A stretch of DNA of 45,532 nucleotides from positions 1 through 45,532 of the forward strand of contig JAKSQH010000007.1 of assembly GCA_024404245.1 (NCBI GenBank), read 5' to 3'. The DNA comes from Clostridia bacterium (lineage in GTDB: Bacteria > Bacillota > Clostridia > Christensenellales > Aristaeellaceae). Position 1 is the stretch's first letter. Every line of letters begins with the position of its first letter. The notes under the pieces were generated by a model. The model was given only the letters and a program-made list of their open reading frames with translations. It had not been told where the DNA came from and did no database searches. Below, piece by piece: positions 1-6,690 of this stretch. The translations under genes were made by a program, and so were the position numbers.

Positions 1-95
1 TTGAGCACAATGTCCTGGCAGACACGTGCTTCGGCATTTGCTTCGTTATAACCTTCCTGACGTACTTCGTCAATCAATGTGATCAGGCGAATCAT
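1..95 (-). CDS. abiEii: AbiEii/AbiGii-family nucleotidyltransferase toxin, 5' end only
   Basis: Reading frame on the minus strand starting at an ATG whose first base overlaps the TAA of the upstream gene (TAATG) and running off the left edge. The visible N-terminus begins MIRLITLIDEVRQEGYNEAN and continues with AEARVCQDIVL, which resembles the start of AbiEii proteins, where an ANAxAxxCQDIVL segment precedes the nucleotidyltransferase core. A GGAGGT ribosome binding site lies 6 bases upstream of the ATG, inside the end of the antitoxin gene, so the two are translationally coupled. AbiEii toxins are known as nucleotidyltransferases that arrest growth until neutralised by AbiEi. Only about 31 residues are visible, so the catalytic core cannot be judged. 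Confidence 0.75.
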   Translation of the reverse strand, partial: MIRLITLIDEVRQEGYNEANAEARVCQDIVL

Positions 96-646
96 TACAT
101 TACCTCCATTTGGAGAGCATTCATGACCATATTACTCTTGGGTGAAGCCATGGCGTAATCCTGAATCTTTTGTATATCCAGCTGCGGCAATAATTTTCGG
201 TAATTGAGAAGAATTTCCTTGTACAGATCAAAGGGTATGGTGGCTTTGTTCCTCAGAAGTTCAATCAGCATCCTTTCACGATTGTATACGCGAATCGGAT
301 AGCCCTGCGCATCAGCCAGCTCCGCGCCGTCCTCACAGAAGTCGTGGGGCATGAAATACTGATGAACGCGTGAATCTCTGATCTTAGCCGCGTCCCGGTC
401 TGTAGCAAGGTCAAACTTATCCGGTATCACATCCGTCAAGCCATGATGATAGAATGCGCTCGTCATCGTCATAATCGCTTTAGGATATTTGAAAGCAATC
501 ACCGCTTGTTCCGGCACACACTCCTGATCGGAGTATACGCCTTTCTCAATCTGAAAAAGCTGTCCTGCTTTGATCTGCTGTGCAGTCAGGTAATCAGAAC
601 CGTAACGCCTTAAGCAATCATCTCTTGACATCAGCATGACGTTCAT
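95..646 (-). CDS. abiEi: AbiEi-family antitoxin/autorepressor of a type IV toxin-antitoxin system
   Basis: 183-residue protein. The first 50 residues form a winged-helix-like segment (TAQQIKAGQLFQIEKGVYSD), the AbiEi_4-type N-terminal domain; the rest (YNRERMLIELLRNKATIPFDLYKEIL) matches the C-terminal part of AbiEi proteins, which includes the R/ERMLIELLR block. AbiEi proteins are DNA-binding autorepressors and antitoxins; the toxin gene follows immediately with a TAATG overlap. Two inverted repeats with the half-site ATCCGCA flank its promoter, fitting the known two-operator autoregulation of AbiE systems. Base composition and codon use (many AAA, ATT, TTT) are more AT-rich than the genes to the right, suggesting transfer. 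Family assignment is from remembered family patterns, function by inference. Confidence 0.82.
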   Translation of the reverse strand: MNVMLMSRDDCLRRYGSDYLTAQQIKAGQLFQIEKGVYSDQECVPEQAVIAFKYPKAIMTMTSAFYHHGLTDVIPDKFDLATDRDAAKIRDSRVHQYFMPHDFCEDGAELADAQGYPIRVYNRERMLIELLRNKATIPFDLYKEILLNYRKLLPQLDIQKIQDYAMASPKSNMVMNALQMEVM

Positions 647-663
647 CCTTATTACTTTTATTT

Positions 664-694
664 ACATCCGCAAAATGTTCCTTTTTGCGGATGT
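664..694 (-). promoter_or_regulatory. Proximal inverted repeat, probable AbiEi operator
   Basis: Perfect 12-base arms ACATCCGCAAAA (664-675) and TTTTGCGGATGT (683-694) around a 7-base centre. It sits at the predicted transcription start of abiEi and could be an operator, an RNA hairpin in the leader, or both. Confidence 0.65.
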
Positions 695-702
695 TCATCT
701 AA

Positions 703-731
703 ATTATATCGGAGATCGCTGGCTAATTCAA
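703..731 (-). promoter_or_regulatory. abiE promoter
   Basis: Minus-strand -35 TTGAAT (731-726), 17 bp spacer and perfect -10 TATAAT (708-703). The start point would fall near 697, just inside the proximal inverted repeat. Confidence 0.75.
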
Positions 732-750
732 CAGGAGAATTAGGAGAATG

Positions 751-777
751 ATCCGCATTTTCTTGCTTTTTGCGGAT
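751..777 (-). promoter_or_regulatory. Distal inverted repeat, second probable AbiEi operator
   Basis: Arms ATCCGCA (751-757) and TGCGGAT (771-777), the same half-site as the proximal repeat, upstream of the -35 box. The centres of the two repeats are about 85 bp apart, close to eight helical turns, which would put bound repressors on the same DNA face. Confidence 0.6.
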
Positions 778-874
778 ACTTTTCAAAACAAAAAGCTGCT
801 CACACTGCGCTACATACCGGCCAGAGTGATTCCTGAAAGAAATTCATCAACAGTTCACTATATAGGTTTTCTGG

Positions 875-901
875 CAGTTGTTGCAGTTTTTGCAACAACT
901 G
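875..901. repeat. Perfect 11-base inverted repeat in the abiE upstream region
   Basis: CAGTTGTTGCA (875-885), loop of 5, TGCAACAACTG (891-901). It is not followed by a T-tract on the plus strand, so a terminator is unlikely. The surrounding stretch 779-1190 holds no gene I can support; the only open frame there (956-1225) has no homology I recognise. Confidence 0.5.
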
Positions 902-1198
902 AATCTCTGGTCCTCCTCAGATAGCATGACACGGTGAATTCAGATACCGGTCACTGTGATCCGGGTGGAGGTAAGGCCGCTGATCGGCAGGATCATATTG
1001 ATCTACTGCGGGAATCGGCTGAAAGTTGAAGTAGATTATATGTTTGACACCCCGCGGTTTCGCGCCGGTTCTTCATTTCACGCGAATACAGAACGCAAAC
1101 GCGCGTTGTATACCCATCCTAAGGTTTACCCGTTTCCACGGTCCGGAACAGCTCCGCGCCTTTCAGCGGGGATACAGCCCGAATCACGGATATCAGGC

Positions 1199-1226
1199 TT
1201 GTTAGCCGGCAAAAAAAGTGTATGAT
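1199..1226 (+). promoter_or_regulatory. Promoter of the ECF S component
   Basis: -35 TTGTTA (1199-1204), 16 bp spacer, -10 TATGAT (1221-1226). The leader of about 65 bases contains a stem AACGCGG (1250-1256) / CCGCGTT (1272-1278) before the GGAG ribosome binding site at 1290-1293. I cannot match this leader to a known riboswitch class. Confidence 0.6.
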
Positions 1227-1298
1227 ATAAGGGTGGGTTTATGAAAATCAACGCGGGCACGGCAACATATACCGCGTTTTCGGCAGTAAGGAGACATT

Positions 1299-1814
1299 AT
1301 GAAGAAGACCCGGAAAATCACGGTTATCGGGATGCTTACCGCGCTCTATTTTGTCCTTTCGGCTTTGCTGAAGATCCCGGTGGCGGGAAATATCAAGCTG
1401 GATCTCGGCTATATCGCGCTCGCGGTGGGCGCGGTATATCTGGGCGCGTTCCCCGCCGCGTTCATCGGCGCCTGCGGCGTACTGATCGAAAGCATGCTGA
1501 TGAGCCAGCGCGGTATCGCCTTCGGGTGGATCGCGATGAACGCAATCGTCGGGTTTGCCTGCGGCCGTGTTCTGGTCAGCACACCGTATACCCCGCCGGC
1601 AAGGTTCTGGCTGAAAGCGGCCGCGGTTGTCATCCTGTCCATGCTCGCGGGCGTCGCGGTCAAAACAGTGATTGACTGCGTTCTTTACGGGCTCGCGCCG
1701 GCCGTGAAAATCCCGACCGCGCTGGTCGCGTGGATTCTGGATTCGTTTGTGATGCTGGTGCTCGGCATTCCGATCAGCCTCGCGCTTAAAAAGCGTCTCA
1801 AAAAGCTTTTTTAA
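1299..1814 (+). CDS. ECF-type transporter S component, substrate unresolved
   Basis: 171-residue integral membrane protein with about five to six hydrophobic segments (roughly 8-26, 34-52, 55-75, 78-95, 105-125, 135-165). The block KLDLGYIALAVGAVYLG followed by GWIAMNAIVGFACG is typical of S components that give energy-coupling-factor transporters their vitamin or cofactor specificity. No A1, A2 or T module is in the window, so it presumably shares a module encoded elsewhere (group II arrangement). Start chosen at the ATG 5 bases after GGAG. An open frame from 1241 overlaps in another frame and is judged a shadow. The specific substrate cannot be read from the sequence. Confidence 0.82.
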   Translation: MKKTRKITVIGMLTALYFVLSALLKIPVAGNIKLDLGYIALAVGAVYLGAFPAAFIGACGVLIESMLMSQRGIAFGWIAMNAIVGFACGRVLVSTPYTPPARFWLKAAAVVILSMLAGVAVKTVIDCVLYGLAPAVKIPTALVAWILDSFVMLVLGIPISLALKKRLKKLF

Positions 1815-1880
1815 AAGAAAAAGGCCGCGGAAAAGCGGCCCGTGAGTTGATATAGGGCGTCCGCGGTTCCGCGGACGCCC
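1812..1880. terminator. Convergent terminators between the S component and flotillin
   Basis: Hairpin GGCCGC (1823-1828)/GCGGCC (1835-1840) is preceded on the plus strand by AAAAGAAAAA, giving a U-rich tail for minus-strand transcripts. A second 12-base hairpin (1855-1866/1869-1880) is followed by CTTATTATTT and serves plus-strand transcripts. Confidence 0.7.
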
Positions 1881-1904
1881 CTTATTATTTGATTCGTTTT
1901 CCGT

Positions 1905-3317
1905 TTACTCTTCCGTTGTTTCGGCCACTCCGCCTTCAGCCTTGCCTACAAGGCCGCCGGTGGTCACATTGCGGATCGCCTGCGGGATATCCAGACCCAC
2001 AGCCTGCTTCACAGCTTCAAAGGTCTGCAGCATCGTGCCGGCGGTATCCTTCGCCATGGAGGTGGCTCCGCCCTCACCGAAGAGGATAATCTTGTCGGTC
2101 TTGCTCAGAGGCTCCGCAACGGCTCTGGCCATTTCAGGCAGCTTGTCAACGATCATATCCATCATCGCGGCCTGGCCGTATTTCTGCATGGCTTCCGCTT
2201 TCATGCGCATGGCGTCGGCTTCCGCTTCGCCCTTCATACGGATAGCCTCAGCTTCCTTCTGCGCGGCATACAGGGCGGCATCGGCTTCCGCCTGAGCGCG
2301 GTACTTGCGCGCGTCAGCCTCAGCCATTTCACGGTCTCTGTTCGCCTGTGCCTTTTCACGGATCTCAACGTTCAGCTTTTCACGCTCGATTTCAACCTGC
2401 TGACGCTTCAGGTCGGTTTCTTTCTCCAGGCGGGTCAGCTCGGCAGCGGCGTGTTCCTCTTCATAGGTCTTGCGGATACGTTCCTGCTCAATTTCATACG
2501 CCTTGTCAGCCCTGGCTTTCGCTTCGTCGGTTTCCTGTTTGAAGGAAGCCTTCTGCACCTCAAGGTCACGCTGCTGACGGGCGATTTCTTTTTCCGCTTC
2601 CATCTCGGCAAAGCGGGATTCCTTTTCTGCCGCGGCCTCGGCAACACGCTTGTCCTGTTCCTTCTCAGCCACGTTTCTGGCGGCCATGGTGTCAATCACG
2701 TTGCCGTCTTTATCGGAGAAGTTCTGGATCGTCAGGTTGATAATCTCAAGACCCATGTTGCTCATGTCCATCATAGCGGCCTTGATGGATTCCTGGGCGA
2801 ACTTGTCACGGTTCTGCACCAGTTCGGCGATGGTCATCTGACCGATGATCTCACGCATGTTACCTTCCAGAACGTCCTTCGCCAGAGCCTTGATCTGGTT
2901 GCTGTCATAGTGCAGCAGCTGCTCGGCCGCCGTCGCGATGGAAAGGTCATCCGAACCGATCTTGATATTCGCCACGGCGTCAACCAGCACGGAGATATAC
3001 TCGGCGGTCGGCACGGGCTGGGCTGTTTTGATATCCACCTGCGTCAGGCACATATCCAGCTGGTCGATCTTCTCGATCGCGGGGATCCAGAAGGTCGCGC
3101 CGCCGCGTACAATGCGGTAGCCGAATTTCTTTACCTGTACGGTTCCGTCAGGGTTACGTACCTTATAGTTACGGCGGATCAGACCGGAAATGATCAGCGC
3201 CGTATCGGGTGAAGCGATTTTGTATCTGGGGATAAACTTGACCAGAATAATAAACACGACAATACCGATCAGTACCCAGTACCAGTTTTGCTGCAGGAAA
3301 AACAATACGTTATTCAT
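1905..3317 (-). CDS. Flotillin-like SPFH-domain membrane scaffold protein
   Basis: 470 residues. One N-terminal membrane segment (about 11-30, WYWVLIGIVVFIILVKFI), an SPFH/Band 7 domain (about 30-205), then a long Ala/Glu/Lys-rich coiled coil with repeated EAEA and AEAEAD patterns (about 215-385) and a C-terminal oligomerisation region containing MMDMIVDKLPEMARAVAEPLSKTDKIILFG, a hallmark of flotillins. Bacterial flotillins (FloT/YuaG type) organise functional membrane microdomains and affect membrane fluidity and secretion. The usual NfeD-type partner is not adjacent, unlike Bacillus subtilis, so it appears to be a single-gene unit. Ribosome binding site GGAGGG lies 8 bases before the ATG. 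Confidence 0.92.
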   Translation of the reverse strand: MNNVLFFLQQNWYWVLIGIVVFIILVKFIPRYKIASPDTALIISGLIRRNYKVRNPDGTVQVKKFGYRIVRGGATFWIPAIEKIDQLDMCLTQVDIKTAQPVPTAEYISVLVDAVANIKIGSDDLSIATAAEQLLHYDSNQIKALAKDVLEGNMREIIGQMTIAELVQNRDKFAQESIKAAMMDMSNMGLEIINLTIQNFSDKDGNVIDTMAARNVAEKEQDKRVAEAAAEKESRFAEMEAEKEIARQQRDLEVQKASFKQETDEAKARADKAYEIEQERIRKTYEEEHAAAELTRLEKETDLKRQQVEIEREKLNVEIREKAQANRDREMAEADARKYRAQAEADAALYAAQKEAEAIRMKGEAEADAMRMKAEAMQKYGQAAMMDMIVDKLPEMARAVAEPLSKTDKIILFGEGGATSMAKDTAGTMLQTFEAVKQAVGLDIPQAIRNVTTGGLVGKAEGGVAETTEE

Positions 3318-3359
3318 CCTTCTGCCCTCCGATATTTATTTGGGATCAAAGCTGAAAAC

Positions 3360-3388
3360 AATATACAACAAATATGCCGGATTATCAA
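3360..3388 (-). promoter_or_regulatory. Flotillin promoter
   Basis: Minus-strand -35 TTGATA (3388-3383), 17 bp spacer, -10 TATATT (3365-3360). It is divergent from the promoter of the next gene. Confidence 0.6.
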
Positions 3389-3424
3389 TAGAAACCGTAC
3401 GGAAAAACATTTTTCATATATTTA

Positions 3425-3453
3425 TTGCCCCTGTAAGTTACCCGTGCTATATT
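3425..3453 (+). promoter_or_regulatory. Promoter of the first acidic paralog
   Basis: -35 TTGCCC (3425-3430), 17 bp spacer, -10 TATATT (3448-3453). The leader carries a near-perfect direct repeat, CGTACGGCTGATA (3459-3471) and CGTGCGGCTGATA (3506-3518). Confidence 0.5.
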
Positions 3454-3533
3454 GATGCCGTACGGCTGATACACCGTCATTGCTTTCCGCGCGGCTATCA
3501 AACACCGTGCGGCTGATAAAGGAGTATGAGAAA

Positions 3534-4049
3534 ATGAGCAGACTGTTTGTGGACAGTATCCGCTGCGGCATCACCGCCGGCAGCCGGGTCTGCGGACCGA
3601 TCGAGGGGCATCCGGTTGCCGAAGCCGCGATCCGGGACACAGACACCGGCACGGTCACCTTCTGCACCGCGGTGGAGCTGTTCGATATGATATGCTTTTA
3701 TGAAACACCGGTCAGCGTATTCGAGGGGTTTACCGAAACCGCGAAACAAACCGCGGATTTCCGTCTGTTGCTGGCACGGCACGAAATCGCGAAGTATCAG
3801 GATGCCGCGGAGCTATATGAGGATCTGGAGGAAGGATTTATCCCGTCTTCCGATGAAGAAGCGAAGCGGAAGTTCCTGTATTACTGTCTGCAGGCCGATC
3901 CGTCTGATCTGCGCGCCTTCATGCAACGCAACGCCGGCCTGTATCTGAACAGCATGATCATTCCCTCCACGGACGCGGAAGAGGAGTACCTTGAGCGGCG
4001 TGAGGAAGAGGAGTTGTGGGAGGAAGAGGAGGACGACGGTATCTTTTAA
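3534..4049 (+). CDS. Uncharacterised acidic protein, paralog of the next gene
   Basis: 171 residues, no signal peptide or membrane segment. I do not recognise the family. It aligns along its length with the product of 4262-4768: shared pieces include SIRxGIT, VCGxIxGxPV, FYExxVSxF, FT, QADP, RNAGxxLN and AEEEYxERRxEEE. The C-terminal 25 residues are almost all Glu, Asp and Arg. Start chosen at the ATG 9 bases after AAAGGAG (3518-3524); an in-frame ATG 18 codons earlier lies upstream of this site and is unlikely. The N-terminal half (VCGPIEGHPVAEAAIRD) could be a small beta domain and the C-terminal half is helical, by composition only. Cytoplasmic; function unknown. Confidence 0.75.
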   Translation: MSRLFVDSIRCGITAGSRVCGPIEGHPVAEAAIRDTDTGTVTFCTAVELFDMICFYETPVSVFEGFTETAKQTADFRLLLARHEIAKYQDAAELYEDLEEGFIPSSDEEAKRKFLYYCLQADPSDLRAFMQRNAGLYLNSMIIPSTDAEEEYLERREEEELWEEEEDDGIF

Positions 4050-4261
4050 CTCCCCGGTTATTGGAAATTTGATATTTATTCGGTTTTTCGGTTATATCTG
4101 CATATATATTCGGTTATTCGTGTTTTTTAAAGGAAAATCATGCAGGAGTACAGCTCCATGAAAGCGAATAGTGGACCCTAAAAGTTCGGTTCCGGGATTC
4201 TCCCGGAATCCGTCACGTGCCGTGCTGCCGGCAAACGGCAGCGATACCGGAGGGCAATACC
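4050..4261 (+). other. Intergenic region with short repeats and two hairpins between the paralogs
   Basis: Contains TTCGGTT three times (about 4079, 4088 and 4109) in an AT-rich stretch, a hairpin TTCCGGGA (4190-4197)/TCCCGGAA (4201-4208) and a second GCTGCCG (4224-4230)/CGGCAGC (4236-4242) just before the ribosome binding site of the second paralog. A weak promoter (TTGATA about 4069 with TATATC 18 bp later) is possible. Confidence 0.4.
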
Positions 4262-4768
4262 ATGAGAAGGCTGAAAGTGGAAAGTATCCGTACGGGCATA
4301 ACCCGCAGCAGTAATGTATGCGGCAGAATCGGCGGCTGTCCGGTAATCGAAATCCTCGTCCGCAACGTAAGGGACAGAAGCACGCGCTTCCACTCTCTGG
4401 TCAAAAGATCTGGGCGTCTGCATTTTTATGAAAACGCGGTCAGCCTGTTTGACGCGTTCACGAATGCCGAGTTGCAGGATATTTCTTTCCGCAGAGCGCT
4501 TTCAACCGATGAAAAAGGGCGTTTCGACTCCGATATCGATCTGATCCGGACACTGGAGGAGCAGGATAAATGCTCCAAAGAACAGGCGATGATCTGGCGT
4601 TATCTGCACTGGTACGCGCAGGCGGATCCGCTTGAGATTGAAAAATTCCGGGGGCGGAACGCCGGCAAATGTCTGAACGATATCCGCATTCCTCCGTCAC
4701 GCGCCGAGGAAGAATACTGGGAGCGGCGCCAGGAGGAGGAAATCCGGGTAGACACACAGGAAAATTAA
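4262..4768 (+). CDS. Uncharacterised acidic protein, second paralog
   Basis: 168 residues, unrecognised family, paralogous to the gene at 3534-4049 (see shared motifs there). More basic in its N-terminal half (RRLKVESIRTGITRSSNVCG) than its sibling, with the same acidic/Arg tail RAEEEYWERRQEEE. GGAGGG (4249-4254) is 7 bases before the chosen ATG; a longer frame from 4217 starts inside the leader hairpin and is not supported. The reading frame ends at TAA 4766-4768 but stays open afterwards for another 18 sense codons (see next entry), so this copy may be truncated by a nonsense change. Followed by a strong terminator at 4845-4877. Confidence 0.72.
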   Translation: MRRLKVESIRTGITRSSNVCGRIGGCPVIEILVRNVRDRSTRFHSLVKRSGRLHFYENAVSLFDAFTNAELQDISFRRALSTDEKGRFDSDIDLIRTLEEQDKCSKEQAMIWRYLHWYAQADPLEIEKFRGRNAGKCLNDIRIPPSRAEEEYWERRQEEEIRVDTQEN

Positions 4769-4825
4769 CGGAATGCGGATGAACTCGGCAGACTGACCGC
4801 GCTGCTTGAAAAATATACAGGTTAA
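4769..4825 (+). pseudogene. Coding-like 18-codon tail in frame with the second paralog
   Basis: Directly after the TAA at 4766-4768 the same frame continues as RNADELGRLTALLEKYTG and stops at TAA 4823-4825. The composition is that of an amphipathic helix and unlike random intergenic sequence. It may be the original C-terminus of the paralog, cut off by a stop codon, or chance. The first paralog has no such tail. Confidence 0.35.
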
Positions 4826-4844
4826 CCACGTTCCCGCGAAACCC

Positions 4845-4877
4845 GGAATCGCTGCCTTTTACGGCAGCGATTCCTTT
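4845..4877. terminator. Bidirectional terminator
   Basis: Perfect 12-base stem GGAATCGCTGCC (4845-4856)/GGCAGCGATTCC (4863-4874), loop TTTTAC, followed by TTTAT. It lies between the convergent second paralog and the AAA ATPase. Confidence 0.75.
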
Positions 4878-4885
4878 ATCTGTCT

Positions 4886-5788
4886 TTATTTGAACAGGTG
4901 CCTGTTTTTATCAAAGAAATCAAAATAGATGCGGCAGTTTTCCAGCTCCCACCAGTTGCGGTACTGAGCCGGCCGGCTGTCCAGGTCAATAATACGCGCG
5001 CCGTCCATCGCCAGCAGAAAAGGCGAATGGGTGGCGATAATAAACTGACAGCCGCACAGTCGGCTCATCTCCGTGATCATCTTCACCAGCTCCAGCTGCA
5101 GCTTGGGTGACAGGCTGTTTTCCGGTTCATCCAGGCAGTAAAGCGTATCATTCTCCAGCCGTTCCTCAAAATACCGCAGGGCGGTTTCTCCGTTGCTGTG
5201 CAGCACCGTTTCACTGCCGGCCGTTTCCCGGATAAAGTCTCTCCGGCTGACGGATTTTTTCCGGCTCATCACCTGCAGCCGGTACTCTTCATAAACATCC
5301 ATGCCGGTAAACCGGATGTTCCTGCCGTATTTCAGTGAGGCGTAATCCTCTTTCGCCCTGGCCTTGCTCTCAGTGATCTCATCGTTTCCCGTACGCATGG
5401 TCAGCATATAGTCAAACACATCGTCACTGGTAATGATCCGGCTTCCCTCCGGAATCGCGCACCGTTCCCCGTAATCATCCTCGGCCACGGTCATCCCGCA
5501 TTTTTCAACATACAGGTCAAACGTTTCGCCGGTGTTACGCGGCGCGATACGCTTCAGCCCCGCCTTTTCCGCGATCAGGTTCAGCAGAGTGCTTTTGCCC
5601 GATCCGTTTCCGCCGTAAAAAATCGTTACAGATTTGAAAAAAATCTCACTCAGCTGCATATCCGGAAACACACGGCACGGATACGGGTTGTCAATATACC
5701 CGTGTACACCCCCGTTGCGCGCCATTACGGCATCCATGATATCCTGCTCTTCATCAATCGGCAGTGTAAATCGGTCGATATAAATCAT
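4886..5788 (-). CDS. Orphan ABC-type AAA ATPase
   Basis: 300 residues. Walker A GGNGSGKST (59-67), ABC-signature-like HSNGE (197-201), Walker B YCLDEPEN (217-224) and H-loop ATHSPF (252-257). There is no transmembrane segment and no fused nuclease domain. The DEPENSLSP plus IIATHSPFLL arrangement is that of the AAA_15/AAA_21 group of soluble ABC ATPases, often partners of defence nucleases or standing alone. Here it is flanked by convergent and divergent genes with no evident partner, so a housekeeping or signalling role is as likely as defence. Ribosome binding site AGGAG is 7 bases upstream of the ATG. Confidence 0.85.
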   Translation of the reverse strand: MIYIDRFTLPIDEEQDIMDAVMARNGGVHGYIDNPYPCRVFPDMQLSEIFFKSVTIFYGGNGSGKSTLLNLIAEKAGLKRIAPRNTGETFDLYVEKCGMTVAEDDYGERCAIPEGSRIITSDDVFDYMLTMRTGNDEITESKARAKEDYASLKYGRNIRFTGMDVYEEYRLQVMSRKKSVSRRDFIRETAGSETVLHSNGETALRYFEERLENDTLYCLDEPENSLSPKLQLELVKMITEMSRLCGCQFIIATHSPFLLAMDGARIIDLDSRPAQYRNWWELENCRIYFDFFDKNRHLFK

Positions 5789-5887
5789 TGCGCGCTCCTG
5801 TTATTTGCCGGTCATACTTACTGTCAGTTCCACAGGCATTATACCGCTTCGCGGTGCTTTTGTATACGCCCGGATCCGCGGGCGGAA

Positions 5888-5917
5888 TTGACCTTTTTCC
5901 GGCGCGGATGATATAAT
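5888..5917 (+). promoter_or_regulatory. Promoter of the ABC exporter operon
   Basis: -35 TTGACC (5888-5893), 18 bp spacer, -10 TATAAT (5912-5917), with a TG one base ahead of the -10 (extended -10). Confidence 0.7.
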
Positions 5918-5974
5918 AAGCAGGCTGTTTGCCTACGGCGGACAGCCGAATCATTTTTTCGGGAGGACAGACAA

Positions 5975-6676
5975 ATGCTCGAAAGCAGAGAATTGACCAA
6001 GAAATTCGGTTCAGTCACCGCTGTCGATCATGTATCGCTTTGCCTTGAAAAAGGCCATATTTACGGAATGCTGGGTCCCAACGGAAGCGGCAAGACCACA
6101 TGGATGAAAATGGCGGCCGGGCTGATCAAGCCGACCGAAGGCAGTGTATGGTATGACGGCGAACCCGTCAATCTGAAAAGCCGCGCGGAGATCGCCTACG
6201 CTTCCACAGAGCCATATTTCTACAGCTGGATGACTGTCCGTGACGCCGGTAAATATTACGCGGATTTCTTCGCGGATTTCTCCGCGGATGAATACAACCG
6301 GCTGCTCGCGCGGATGGAGCTGGATCCGAAAGCGAAGATCACCGGGCTTTCCTCCGGTATGACGGCTAAAATGAAAATCGCCGTGAACCTTGCCCGTGAC
6401 GCGAAGATCTACATGCTGGATGAACCGTTCAACGGCATTGACCTGCTGGCGCGCGACGATATCCGCGAAGCCGTGCTGAACGTTGCCGGTCCGGATAAGA
6501 TGCTTCTTATCTCCAGCCACCTGGTGGAAGAACTGGAAGCGATTGTCGACAAGGCCGTTTTCATCAGCAAAGGCAAATTGATTGAAGTGAAAGACATCAG
6601 CGCCATGCAGGAAAATGAAGGGCTCTCCCTTGCGGACCGTTACCGTCAGGTATTCGGTCACGCGGGTCAGGACTGA
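5975..6676 (+). CDS. ABC transporter ATP-binding protein
   Basis: 233 residues. Walker A GPNGSGKTT (34-42), shortened signature LSSGM (125-129), Walker B YMLDEP (146-151) and H-loop SSHL. The closest general type is the YtrB/BcrA-like ATPase of two-gene exporters in Bacillota, which work with a permease encoded directly downstream. GGAGG ribosome binding site 9 bases before the ATG. The permease follows 14 bases after the stop. The signature departs from LSGGQ, as is common in this subfamily. Substrate unknown; peptide antibiotic or lipid export would be typical. Confidence 0.88.
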   Translation: MLESRELTKKFGSVTAVDHVSLCLEKGHIYGMLGPNGSGKTTWMKMAAGLIKPTEGSVWYDGEPVNLKSRAEIAYASTEPYFYSWMTVRDAGKYYADFFADFSADEYNRLLARMELDPKAKITGLSSGMTAKMKIAVNLARDAKIYMLDEPFNGIDLLARDDIREAVLNVAGPDKMLLISSHLVEELEAIVDKAVFISKGKLIEVKDISAMQENEGLSLADRYRQVFGHAGQD

Positions 6677-6690
6677 GAGGAGGCGGAATC

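Noticed and set aside
956-1225. 89-codon open frame after the abiE region
   Set aside because: No ribosome binding site, no recognisable domain, codon use unlike the neighbours, and it runs through the promoter of the S component.
1228-1298. Tetrahydrofolate or preQ1 riboswitch ahead of the S component
   Set aside because: The conserved cores of these classes are not found in the short leader.
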